Of a stretch of 64,000 nucleotides of DNA, positions 29,137 to 38,800 are shown piece after piece. The stretch spans positions 409,570 through 473,569 of the forward strand of contig JADJKL010000003.1 in the NCBI GenBank assembly GCA_016706055.1, read 5' to 3'. Numbering within the stretch: the first letter of the stretch is position 1; the number at the start of each line of letters is the position of its first letter. Origin of the DNA: Chitinophagaceae bacterium. GTDB taxonomy: Bacteria > Bacteroidota > Bacteroidia > Chitinophagales > Chitinophagaceae. The notes under the pieces were generated by a model that saw nothing but the letters and a program-made list of their open reading frames with translations, was not told the origin of the DNA and made no database searches. Made by a program: the position numbers and the translations under genes.

Positions 29137-29730
29137 ATGAAATCGTTTAAAATATTTTCAATGGCTGCTTTATTTACAGCCGTATCTATGGTAGCAGTTG
29201 CACAAACAAAAACAGAAACTTTTAAAGTATCTGGCAACTGTGGTATGTGTAAATCAAAAATTGAAAAAACTGCTAAGGCTGCTGGTGCGACTGAAGCAAA
29301 TTGGAATGAGGATACAAAGAATTTGACTGTGACTTATGCCAGCAGTACTACTAATACAGCTAAGATTCAGCAGAAAATTGCAGACGTAGGTTATGACAAT
29401 GTGGGTTTTAAATCTACCATGGAAGCCTACAATAAATTACCTGGATGCTGCAAGTATGAAAAAGCATCAATGGATACGAATGAGGGTAAGATGGATTGCT
29501 GCAAAGATGGCAAGTGTACAAAAGAAGGTCATGATGGTAAAGATTGTTGCAAAGATGTTAAATGCACAATGGAAGGTCATGACGGTAAAGATTGCTGCAA
29601 GAAAACTGATAGCAAAATGCCCGCCCGGACGACCGGGTCGGACGGGGACTGTTGCAAAGATGGCAAGTGCACAATGGAAGGACATGATGGCAAAGATTGC
29701 TGTAAGAAAGAGGATGCACACAAACATTAA
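29137..29730 (+). CDS. Periplasmic HMA-domain protein with Cys-rich repeats
   Basis: 197 residues. A signal peptide ends VAVAQ (about 22), then an HMA fold with GNCGMC (C35, C38), the metal-binding CxxC loop. The domain ends with LPGCCKY (CC at 104-105). The C-terminal 80 residues are three imperfect repeats of DCCKDGKCTxEGHDGK, giving over a dozen Cys plus His, and the end is HKH. This looks like a metal-sponge tail. Copper is the likeliest metal from HMA family knowledge. Repeat 2 is followed by a foreign-looking GC-rich linker. The next gene downstream encodes a thioredoxin. Confidence 0.85.
   Translation: MKSFKIFSMAALFTAVSMVAVAQTKTETFKVSGNCGMCKSKIEKTAKAAGATEANWNEDTKNLTVTYASSTTNTAKIQQKIADVGYDNVGFKSTMEAYNKLPGCCKYEKASMDTNEGKMDCCKDGKCTKEGHDGKDCCKDVKCTMEGHDGKDCCKKTDSKMPARTTGSDGDCCKDGKCTMEGHDGKDCCKKEDAHKH
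29619..29647. repeat. GC-rich block interrupting the Cys repeats
   Basis: A 29-base segment of about 83 percent G+C codes MPARTTGSDG between Cys repeats 2 and 3. Its ends (CCCGCCCG and CGGACGGG) pair with one mismatch. Its composition is unlike the flanking 40 percent G+C repeats. Confidence 0.6.
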
Positions 29731-29779
29731 TTATTAATCGTAGTACTCCGGCTCATTCCGGAGTACTTTCTAATAAGCT

Positions 29780-30268
29780 ATGATCAAACTATTTAAATCT
29801 TTTTTAGTGCTATCTGTTTTTTTAGTGATAACACAAATAAGCAACGCACAGCCAAAACAAGGTAAGGATGCATTTGAAATTGCACTGCCTTCATTGAGTG
29901 GCGATACGTTGAAATTATCCTCTTTAAAAGGTAAAGTTGTGCTGTTGGATTTTTGGGCTTCCTGGTGCGGGCCATGCAGATCTGCCAATAAGGACATTGG
30001 AAAACTATATTCGAAATTTAAGGATAAGGGTTTTGAAGTGTTCAGTGTTTCTTTGGATGACAATATTAGTGCATGGGAAAAAGCGGTGAAGAAAGATAAA
30101 ATTACCTGGCAACAGGTAAATGAAAATGGAGGATGGAGCGCAGCAACTGCAAGACAATGGTATATTGAAGCCTTGCCAACAACTTTTTTAATTGATAAGG
30201 ATGGCAAGCTTTTAGCAATGGACTTATCAGAAAAGCAGCTCGAAAAAGCACTTAAAGATTTATTATAG
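29780..30268 (+). CDS. TlpA-family thiol-disulfide protein
   Basis: 162 residues with a signal peptide ending SNAQ (about 23). The thioredoxin domain has FWASWCGPC (C63, C66), the cis-Pro region PTTFLID and a typical TlpA/ResA insertion. Such proteins reduce disulfides outside the cytoplasm, often in cytochrome maturation or to keep metal-binding thiols reduced. Placed between a Cys-rich HMA protein and a receptor carrying an HMA module, reduction of their CxxC and CC sites is the most economical role, but this is inference. The receptor follows at 29 bp. Confidence 0.88.
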   Translation: MIKLFKSFLVLSVFLVITQISNAQPKQGKDAFEIALPSLSGDTLKLSSLKGKVVLLDFWASWCGPCRSANKDIGKLYSKFKDKGFEVFSVSLDDNISAWEKAVKKDKITWQQVNENGGWSAATARQWYIEALPTTFLIDKDGKLLAMDLSEKQLEKALKDLL

Positions 30269-30297
30269 TATTGCTCATAGCCATGAGGAACATGGAT

Positions 30298-32847
30298 ATG
30301 AAAAAAATTATTATTTATTTGTTTTTGTTCAATTGTTTTAATGCTATTGGACAAAATAACAATACACAAAAAGACACTCTTGTTACGTTTGAAGTATCTG
30401 GCAATTGCGAAATGTGCAAAGCTAGGATTGAAGACGCTGCGAAGGGGAAAGGAGTAAAGTCAGCCGTTTGGGATGTTCGTACAAAAATGCTTACTCTCAA
30501 TTTTAACCCATCTATTACCACCAGCTATAAAGTGCAAGATCGAATTGCCGATGCTGGACATGATACAAGACTGATTAAATCAGCAGGTATAACTTATAGT
30601 GCATTGCCTGATTGTTGCCGATACAGAGATGGTGCAAGCACAGATGATGAAGACTTGGATGATAAAGCAGATACAGAAGTGAATGGCGTAGTCGTAGAGC
30701 AAGATGACAAGGGGAATCTTAAGCCATTACAAGGAGCTTCAATTATTATTGCCGGGACATCAGGGGGAATCAGTACCAACGAAAATGGGTTTTTTACAAT
30801 TACTGTTTCCGGAAAAACTAATATCGTAGTCAGCTATGCAGGTTATCAAACCAAAAGCATTGAAGTTAATGCTGGACAGCATGTAAACATTATGCTGAAC
30901 ACAAAAAAGGAATTACAAGAAGTAAAGATCACTGCAAGAAAAAGAGCCTCTTTCATTTCCCCGACTTCTGCTATTCGTACATTGGTAATGACAGAGAAGG
31001 AATTATTTAAAGCAGCCTGTTGTAATCTTAGTGAAAGCTTTGAAACGAATGCATCCGTTGATGTTTCTTACAGCGATGGTGTTACCGGTTCCAAGCAAAT
31101 TCAATTGCTCGGTCTTTCAGGAATCTATTCCCAATTAAATGTTGAGAACCTTCCTGGTCCGAGGGGCATCGCTACGCTTTGGGGTTTGAACTATATTCCC
31201 GGAACATGGGTGGAAAGTATTCAGCTTTCAAAAGGTGTTGGCTCCGTTGCCAATGGTTTTGAAAGTATAACTGGACAGATTAACGTGGAATTAAAAAAGC
31301 CTGAAACAGCTGAACAGCTTTTTGCAAATGCTTATGTAAATAATATGGGCAAGACAGACCTGAACCTGAATCTTGCTAAAAAGATTAACAGTAAATGGTC
31401 AACAGGGTTATTATTACATAATGCATTTATGAATAATCCTAATGTAGATTTTAACAAAGATGGTTTCAGGGATATTCCAACAGGAAATCTTTTTTCTGCT
31501 TTGAACAGATGGAATTACAATAATAGTAAAACGGTAGAAGGGCAGTTTGGAGTAAGAGTGCTGATTGATAATAAAGTGGGTGGCGAAACAATGTTTGAAT
31601 CATCCAAAGACCGGTTAACTACTAACCACTATGGTTTAGGAATTGATACTCGGCGTTTTGATGCATTCGCAAAAGTTGGCTATGTCTTTCCCGGAAAAAG
31701 TTATAAGAGCTTTGGAGTGCAGTTATCTGCATTTACTCATAAGCAGGATTCTTATTTCGGTCAAACGATTTATGATGCGAAGCAAACTAATTTTTATACC
31801 AACCTGATCTATCAGTCCATCATTGGTAATACGAATCATAAATTCAGAACAGGAATAAGTTTTGTGGCAGATAAGTATGATGAATTGTATCGTAACACAA
31901 ACTACAAGAGAAATGAAAATGTGGGAGGTGCTTTCTTTGAATACACTTACAGTTATTTAAAAAAACTGGACATTATTCTTGGCCTTCGTGGAGATCATAA
32001 CAGTTTGTACGGTTTTTTTGTAACACCAAGATTTCATCTTCGCTATCAACCAGCAGAGAAAACGACAATTCGATTAGCATTTGGAAAAGGGCAACGTACG
32101 GCTAATATATTGGCAGAGAATTCCAGTGTACTCGTAAGTTCAAGGCAAGTGAATATACCAACTGCGGTTGCTGGAAAAGCTTATGGATTGAATCAGGAAG
32201 TAGCATGGAGTACAGGTATTACATTGGATCAAAAGTTCCGGTTATTCAACAGAAATGGATCTATTGGTTTAGATTATTATAGAACCAGTTTCAGCAATCA
32301 GGCTGTTGTTGATTTTGATAAGTCAGTTCAAGAAGTGAATTTTTATAATCTTGATGGTAAATCATATTCAAATAGTTTTCTTGCTGAATTAAGTTATGAG
32401 CCATTTGATAAATTTGAAGTACGTCTTGCGTATCGTTTATTTGATGTAAAAACAACCTATAGCGGAAACTTGTTGGAACGTCCATTTGTATCAAAGCATC
32501 GTGGCTTTGCCAACCTGGCTTATGAAACAGGAAGCTGGAAATTCGATTTTACTATTACAGTTAATGGAACAAAACGAATTCCATCAACGATAGGAAATCC
32601 GGTAGAGTACCAACTTGATGAAAGATCACCATCCTATACATTGATGAATGCGCAGGTAACAAAAACAGTTGGTAAAAAAAGACCTATTGATATTTATATT
32701 GGAGGAGAGAATCTTACAAACTTTTATCAGAAGAATGTAATCATTGCGCCGGATCAACCCTTTGGTCCAAATTTCGATGCGTCAATGATTTGGGGGCCGG
32801 TTTCTGGAAGAATGTTTTATACAGGGATAAGATTTAAAATTCAGTAA
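30298..32847 (+). CDS. TonB-dependent receptor with N-terminal HMA domain
   Basis: The ATG at 30298 begins a signal peptide ending NAIGQ; earlier in-frame starts (TTG 30271, ATG 30283) are less likely. The protein has 849 residues. Residues 28-110 are an HMA domain with GNCEMC (C37, C40), ending LPDCCRY (CC at 106-107), closely parallel to the free HMA protein upstream. A carboxypeptidase-like domain (about 127-205, VNGVVVEQDDKGNLKPLQGASI) and a plug follow. The plug contains AACCNLSESFETNASVDVSYSDG, again with a Cys pair, then a 22-strand-type barrel. Ligand: probably a copper complex, from the HMA relation. A periplasmic HMA on a receptor is unusual. Confidence 0.88.
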   Translation: MKKIIIYLFLFNCFNAIGQNNNTQKDTLVTFEVSGNCEMCKARIEDAAKGKGVKSAVWDVRTKMLTLNFNPSITTSYKVQDRIADAGHDTRLIKSAGITYSALPDCCRYRDGASTDDEDLDDKADTEVNGVVVEQDDKGNLKPLQGASIIIAGTSGGISTNENGFFTITVSGKTNIVVSYAGYQTKSIEVNAGQHVNIMLNTKKELQEVKITARKRASFISPTSAIRTLVMTEKELFKAACCNLSESFETNASVDVSYSDGVTGSKQIQLLGLSGIYSQLNVENLPGPRGIATLWGLNYIPGTWVESIQLSKGVGSVANGFESITGQINVELKKPETAEQLFANAYVNNMGKTDLNLNLAKKINSKWSTGLLLHNAFMNNPNVDFNKDGFRDIPTGNLFSALNRWNYNNSKTVEGQFGVRVLIDNKVGGETMFESSKDRLTTNHYGLGIDTRRFDAFAKVGYVFPGKSYKSFGVQLSAFTHKQDSYFGQTIYDAKQTNFYTNLIYQSIIGNTNHKFRTGISFVADKYDELYRNTNYKRNENVGGAFFEYTYSYLKKLDIILGLRGDHNSLYGFFVTPRFHLRYQPAEKTTIRLAFGKGQRTANILAENSSVLVSSRQVNIPTAVAGKAYGLNQEVAWSTGITLDQKFRLFNRNGSIGLDYYRTSFSNQAVVDFDKSVQEVNFYNLDGKSYSNSFLAELSYEPFDKFEVRLAYRLFDVKTTYSGNLLERPFVSKHRGFANLAYETGSWKFDFTITVNGTKRIPSTIGNPVEYQLDERSPSYTLMNAQVTKTVGKKRPIDIYIGGENLTNFYQKNVIIAPDQPFGPNFDASMIWGPVSGRMFYTGIRFKIQ

Positions 32848-32857
32848 TAAGAACAAA

Positions 32858-32950
32858 GGGGGGGGGGGGGGAGGGAGAGAGGAAGAAGAGAGCGATTGGG
32901 GTATTTTATGCTGAAAAAAAAAGAGGAAGAAGGCGGCGAAGAAAAAAAAT
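32858..32950. other. G-run and purine-rich low-complexity stretch
   Basis: A run of 14 G (32858-32871) is followed by about 80 bases of nearly pure purine with A-runs. It lies just after the receptor stop codon. It may be an assembly artefact like the other G/C blocks. No gene is seen. Confidence 0.7.
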
Positions 32951-32976
32951 TCTTTTCATTTCAATAATTATATTAT

Positions 32977-33009
32977 ATTAGCCTAAACTAATATTTAGAC
33001 AAGACTAAA
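32977..33009 (+). promoter_or_regulatory. Two tandem TTAG-N6-CTAA operator-like palindromes
   Basis: ATTAGCCTAAACTAAT (32977-32992) and TTTAGACAAGACTAAA (32994-33009) have the same TTAG-N6-CTAA frame, 17 bp centre to centre, 22 bp upstream of the receptor ATG. The layout matches DtxR/MntR/IdeR-type boxes (TTAGG..CCTAA). This points to repression by an iron or manganese regulator. Confidence 0.6.
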
Positions 33010-33030
33010 AATATATTTATACCCATCGAA

Positions 33031-35313
33031 ATGAAACAGACTTACTCAATAATAATATTCATTTTATTCAGTTATGCTGCATTTACACAAACAGCCAGGC
33101 ATGGCGAAATTAGAAATGAAGCAACCGGCGAAAATATTCCCGGCGCTACAATTACTTATAAAGATTCATCACAATCTTTAGTCAGTGATGAGCATGGTAA
33201 GTTTTCTATTTATCCATCTGAAAAGCAAAGCCTTCTAATAACTGCTATAGGCTTCAAAGAAAAGGAGTATATAGTTGGTGCGAAAGATCGCTTTATCATC
33301 TTATTATCTCCATTACAAAAAGAACTGGATGCAGTGGTAATTACAGGAACGATGAGGGCTGTAAGAAAATCCGAAAGTCCGATCGCTGTTGAAGTATATA
33401 CGCCACAGTTTTTAAAGAAAAATCCTTCGCCCAGTATTTTTGAATCTTTGCAAAATGTAAACGGTGTTCGTCCGCAATTGAATTGCAGTGTTTGTAATAC
33501 CGGCGATATTCATATCAATGGATTGGAAGGTCCATATACGATGGTAACAATTGATGGAATGCCAATCGTAAGCAGCCTTGCCTCAGTTTATGGATTGTTT
33601 GGAATACCAACGCAATTGATAGATAGGATAGAAATTGTAAAAGGTCCTGCTTCTGGTTTGTATGGCTCGGAAGCGATTGGTGGTATGATAAATATCATTA
33701 CCAAATCTCCTGAGAAAGCTCCGGTGTTCACAGGAAACGTAATGACTACAAGTTGGCTGGAACATACTATTGACCTGGGAACAAAATTTAAAGTTGGTAA
33801 AAAAGCAGTTTCATTGTTAGGCATCAACTATTATAATTACCAAAATCCGTTGGATAAAAACAATGATCAGTTTACCGATGTAACGTTACAACACAGGGTT
33901 TCCATTTTTAATAAGCTAAGCTTTATAAGAAAGAAGAACCGTGTGGCTACATTGGCCGGTCGTTATTTTACGGAGAACAGATGGGGTGGAGAAATGCATT
34001 GGAATAAAAATTTCAGGGGAACAGACAGCATCTATGGCGAAAGTATTTCCACCAATCGTTGGGAGCTAATCGGTAATTATCAATTGCCGGTAAAAGAAAA
34101 AATGATGTTTTCGTTTTCAACAACAGGACATAAGCAGGATTCTTATTATGGAATGATTCCATATAACGGTACGCAACGAATTGCATTTGGTCAGCTTACA
34201 TGGGACAAACAAGCTGGTGCTGCACATAACCTACTAATTGGTTCTGCGGTACGTTATAATTATTATGATGATAATACTACTGCTACCTCAGATACATTGA
34301 CAGGCAATAATCAACCAGATAAATATATTATTCCCGGAATTTTTGTGCAGGATGAGTGGAAGTTAAATGAATCACATTCACTTCTTTCAGGTCTTCGCTA
34401 CGATTATCATCCTATTCATAAAAGCATCATCACTCCAAGGTTCGCCTGGAAATGGACAATGAAGAACAGACAAATACTTCGCTTAAATGCAGGAACCGGT
34501 TTTAGAGTAGTGAGTTTGTTTACAGAAGAACATGCTGCTTTGACTGGTGCAAGGGCAGTAGAAATAAAAGAATCATTAAATCCTGAGCGGAGCTTTAATG
34601 TCAACCTTAACTACTCAAAATATTTTTCGTTTAACGGAGTTAATTTGAATATTGATGCTTCCACCTGGTATTCTCATTTCTCTAACCAGATTATTCCGGA
34701 TTATGATACTGATCCCAATAAAATTATTTACGAAAACTTGAAAGGATATTCAGCATCGAAAGGTGTTACGTTAAATCTTGAATTGAATATTGGTCATCGG
34801 TTTAAAAGTTTAATTGGCGCAACTATTCAGGATGTTTCCAAAGTAGAAAAAGATGATGCAGGAAAGCGAACAAAAGTTTTGCCGCTTCTCACAGAAAAAT
34901 GTAGTGGCACTTGGGCTCTCACATATGTATTTCCCAGAGCAGGTTTAACGATTGATTATACAGGAAATATGTACGGCCCGATGCGTTTGCCATTACTTTC
35001 TGCAACAGATCCAAGACCAGGATTTTCACCCGTATGGAGCATTCAGAATATACAAGTGACTAAAAGAGTCAACAAATCTGTTGAATTTTATGGTGGTGTA
35101 AAAAATCTATTGAACTGGACACTGGCAAAAAATATTCCTTTTATTATTGCCAGATCAAATGACCCTTTTGATAAGAATGTACAGTATGATGGAAATGGAA
35201 AAATTCTGGCTACGCCTGATAATCCTTATGGGTTGAGTTTTGATCCAACTTATGTGTATGCCCCAAATCAGGGAATTCGTATATTTTTTGGAATTAGAAC
35301 AACTTTAAAGTAA
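33031..35313 (+). CDS. TonB-dependent receptor, metal-regulated
   Basis: 760 residues. Signal peptide ends AFTQT near residue 21. A carboxypeptidase-regulatory-like domain (about 24-105) leads into the plug, which has QLNCSVCNTGDIHINGLEG with a CxxC, then GPYTMVTIDGMPIVSSL and IEIVKGPASGLYGSEAIGG, typical of receptors for siderophores, heme or other chelates. A full beta-barrel follows and ends IRIFFGIRTTLK. Two DtxR-like palindromes precede it, so iron or manganese control is likely. Its ligand is unknown. The upstream receptor is separated by the low-complexity block, so this is probably its own transcription unit. Confidence 0.85.
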   Translation: MKQTYSIIIFILFSYAAFTQTARHGEIRNEATGENIPGATITYKDSSQSLVSDEHGKFSIYPSEKQSLLITAIGFKEKEYIVGAKDRFIILLSPLQKELDAVVITGTMRAVRKSESPIAVEVYTPQFLKKNPSPSIFESLQNVNGVRPQLNCSVCNTGDIHINGLEGPYTMVTIDGMPIVSSLASVYGLFGIPTQLIDRIEIVKGPASGLYGSEAIGGMINIITKSPEKAPVFTGNVMTTSWLEHTIDLGTKFKVGKKAVSLLGINYYNYQNPLDKNNDQFTDVTLQHRVSIFNKLSFIRKKNRVATLAGRYFTENRWGGEMHWNKNFRGTDSIYGESISTNRWELIGNYQLPVKEKMMFSFSTTGHKQDSYYGMIPYNGTQRIAFGQLTWDKQAGAAHNLLIGSAVRYNYYDDNTTATSDTLTGNNQPDKYIIPGIFVQDEWKLNESHSLLSGLRYDYHPIHKSIITPRFAWKWTMKNRQILRLNAGTGFRVVSLFTEEHAALTGARAVEIKESLNPERSFNVNLNYSKYFSFNGVNLNIDASTWYSHFSNQIIPDYDTDPNKIIYENLKGYSASKGVTLNLELNIGHRFKSLIGATIQDVSKVEKDDAGKRTKVLPLLTEKCSGTWALTYVFPRAGLTIDYTGNMYGPMRLPLLSATDPRPGFSPVWSIQNIQVTKRVNKSVEFYGGVKNLLNWTLAKNIPFIIARSNDPFDKNVQYDGNGKILATPDNPYGLSFDPTYVYAPNQGIRIFFGIRTTLK

Positions 35314-35344
35314 AATATAGATTGTAATTTTCAGCTTTACTTAC

Positions 35345-35352
35345 TATTTTTG
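35345..35352 (+). promoter_or_regulatory. -7 element before small broken gene
   Basis: TATTTTTG matches TAnnTTTG and ends 5 bp before the ATG at 35358, another near-leaderless layout. Confidence 0.35.
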
Positions 35353-35357
35353 GTGTC

Positions 35358-35746
35358 ATGCGAAAATGGGTATCTATATTATTCCTCAGCATTATTGTCT
35401 TATCTCATTCTGAATTACATCAATTATTAAGGATACCTGTCTTAATAGACCATTTTAAGGAACATAAAAAGAAGATCCCTCTATCACATTTATACAGTTT
35501 ATCAAACTTCATTACGATAAAATAGTTGTGGATGATGATTATCAAAGGGATCAGCAATTGCCATTCAGAGATGCAAATTGTACCACATCTGCTACAGGAC
35601 TAATCATTGATATTCCACCGCAACATATAAAGATTGAAAAGCAGGATTATCGGTTTGATGCTGATAAAGTAATTCCAATTGCAACTGTATTGTACCTGCA
35701 TCTATGCACTTCCACAATTTTCCAACCTCCACGGGTAGCAGTCTGA
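35358..35746 (+). pseudogene. Frameshifted small Bacteroidota protein upstream of czcA
   Basis: From ATG 35358 the first frame encodes MRKWVSILFLSIIVLSHSELHQLLRIPVLIDHF-like text with a signal segment, and stops at 35525. A second frame, open from 35489 to the TGA at 35744-35746, continues the same protein as FIQFIKLHYDKIVVDDDYQRDQQLPFR and ends in a Cys- and Pro-containing tail. One base lost near 35486-35489 restores the whole protein (about 129 residues). Similar small proteins sit in front of heavy-metal efflux operons in this phylum. Function unknown. Confidence 0.7.
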
Positions 35747-35881
35747 TTTATTGATTTACAATGATACAGCAGTATGTTGGATCATAAATTGGTTTTAAAT
35801 AATCAAAGGATTGTTTATTACTAATGATTGATCAACCTTCTCTTTGGTATCCTGCACATTTTTAGCTTATTAATATTTTTT

Positions 35882-38800
35882 ATGTTAACGAAAATTATTC
35901 AATTTTCAATAAGGAATAAATTACTTATTGGATTGGGCATAGTGGCCTTAATTGTTGCTGGTATTATAAATGTAACAAGACTACCTATTGATGCATTGCC
36001 AGATATAACAAGTAATCAGGTACAGGTAATTACTACTTCACCTTCATTGGCAGCACCGGAAGTGGAGCGGTTAATTACGTTTCCGATAGAGCAGGCAAAC
36101 GCCAATATTCCAGGGTTAAAGGAAATACGGTCTATGTCGAGGTTTGGATTATCAGTTGTGACCATTGTATTCTCCGACAATACTGACATTTACTGGGCAA
36201 GGCAACAAGTGTCTGAGCGACTCAATAAAGTTAAAGACGAAATACCTGCTAATGCAGGTAGGCCAGAGCTGGCGCCTGTTACTACAGGTCTTGGTGAAGT
36301 TTATCAATACATTCTACGACCGGTAAAAGGATATGAAGCAAAATATGATCTTACTGAGTTGCGATCTATTCAGGATTGGATTGTCCGTCGTCAATTAATA
36401 GGTACGGAAGGAGTTGCTGATGTAAGCAGCTTTGGTGGGTATCTCAAGCAATATGAAATAGCAGTGATTCCGGAAAAGTTGAAGAGTATGAATGTTACTA
36501 TTGCTGATATCTTTTCTGCGTTGGAAAAAAATAATCAAAATTCAGGTGGAGCATATATTGAAAGCGGCCCCACTGCTTTATTTATTCGTACCGAGGGAAT
36601 CGCTAAAACAACTGCTGACCTGGAAAAAATTGTTGTTCGTCATAACAGCGATGGTATTCCTGTTTTTTTAAAAGATCTGGCAGAAATTCGGATTGGACAT
36701 GCAGTAAGATATGGAGCCATGACATATAAAGATAAAGGGGAAGTTGCAGGTGCCGTGGTATTGATGCTAAAAGGAGCTAATGCTTCAGAAGTTGTAAAAA
36801 ATGTAAAAGTAAAAATTGAGCAAATAAAAAAAACGCTGCCAGAGGGAGTGATATTGGAGACTTTTTATGATCGTTCCAAATTGGTAAACCGGGCTATTGG
36901 TACAGTAGAAAAAAACCTACTGGAAGGTGCATTGATCGTCATATTTGTATTGGTTCTTTTTTTGGGAAATCTACGGGCCGGTTTGATAGTAGCCTCAGTT
37001 ATTCCGCTTGCCATGCTGTTTGCAGTTATTATGATGAACTTGTTTGGAGTATCTGGAAATTTAATGAGCCTCGGGGCACTTGATTTCGGATTAATAGTTG
37101 ACGGAGCTGTTATAATAGTTGAAGCAGTGATGCATCGGTTATCGCATAGCAAGCATTTAAATAAAGTCATACACATTACACAAAAAGAAATGGATGGTGA
37201 GGTTGAAGTCTCTGCCGGACGAATGATGAATTCAGCTGTGTTTGGTCAAATTATTATTTTAATAGTTTACCTGCCTATCCTCAGTCTGGTGGGAATTGAA
37301 GGAAAGATGTTTCGGCCTATGGCACAAACTGTTTCGTTTGCTTTAATTGGTGCGTTTATACTTTCAATGACTTATGTGCCGATGATTTCTTCATTGCTAT
37401 TAAGCAAGAAAATCAGTCACAAGGAAAGTTTTGCAGATAAAATGATGCGTTTTATCACCCGTCTGTATCAGCCTGTACTAAAAGTAGCACTGGCATTCCC
37501 AAAAATAATTGTAGCTATTGTATTGGGGCTATTTATATTTTCAGTGCTACTACTTTCGAGGTTAGGGGGTGAATTTATTCCTGAATTGGAAGAAGGAGAT
37601 TTTGCTGTGGATGCCCGTTTATTAACTGGAAGTTCATTAACAGAATCTATCAACAATTCTACAAAGGCGGCAACTATTCTTCAGGAACGTTTTCCAGAAA
37701 TAGAAAAAATAGTAACAAGGATAGGAGCAAGTGAAATTCCCACTGATCCCATGCCTGTTGAAATGACGGATATTATTATTTTATTGAAACCAAAAGCGAA
37801 ATGGACATCGGCCAGCAGTTTTGATGAATTGGCGGACAAAATGAGTGTAGCCTTAAAAGAAATACCAGGAATGATTGCAGGATTTCAATTTCCAGTGCAA
37901 ATGCGTTTTAATGAATTAATATCAGGTGCACGGCAGGATGTTGTGTGTAAAATATTTGGAGATGATCTGGATAGTTTGTCGGCATATGCAAAAAAGCTAG
38001 GAAGTATTATCAGTAATGTTGATGGGGCTAAAGATATTTATATTGAAACGGTAACTGGATTACCTCAGATAGTCATTAATTATAACCGGGATGCAATTGC
38101 TCTTTATAAAATGAATATAGCAGATGTAAATCAGGTGATACGAACTGCTTTTGCCGGAGAGAGTGCCGGATTGATTTATGAGGATGAGCGACGATATGAT
38201 CTTGTGGTAAGATTAAAACAAGATTTACGAAATGATATTAAAGACGTACAACAATTATTAATAGCCTCACCATCAGGATTACAAATTCCATTAAATCAAC
38301 TGGCCAGCGTTTCAATTAAGGAAGGACCCAATCAGATTCAGCGGGAAGATACTCGTAGGCGCATCATTGTCGGGTTTAATGTAAGGGGTAGAGATGTAGA
38401 GTCGCTAGTAAAAGAGGTAGAGAAAAAAGTTGGTACCAATGTGCAATTACCGACAGGCTATTTTATTACTTATGGAGGTCAATTTGAAAATCTGGTTGAA
38501 GCCTCTCAACGATTATCAATAGCAGTACCAGCGGCATTACTACTTATTTTATTGATGCTCTATTTTGCTTTTGGCTCCATCAAATATGGATTACTTATTT
38601 TTTCTGCCATTCCCTTGTCGGCTATTGGGGGAGTGTTTGCATTATGGATAAGAGATATGCCATTTAGTATTTCTGCAGGTATAGGTTTTATTGCACTTTT
38701 TGGCGTTGCAGTATTAAATGGAATTGTTTTGATTGCTGAATTCAACAGGTTAAAAAAATCAGGATTAGTAGACTTAAATAAAATTATTATGGAAGGAACC

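Noticed and set aside
32858..32871. G-quadruplex or regulatory G-run
   Set aside because: A single uninterrupted G-run next to purine-rich noise, with similar blocks elsewhere, suggests an artefact rather than a regulatory structure.
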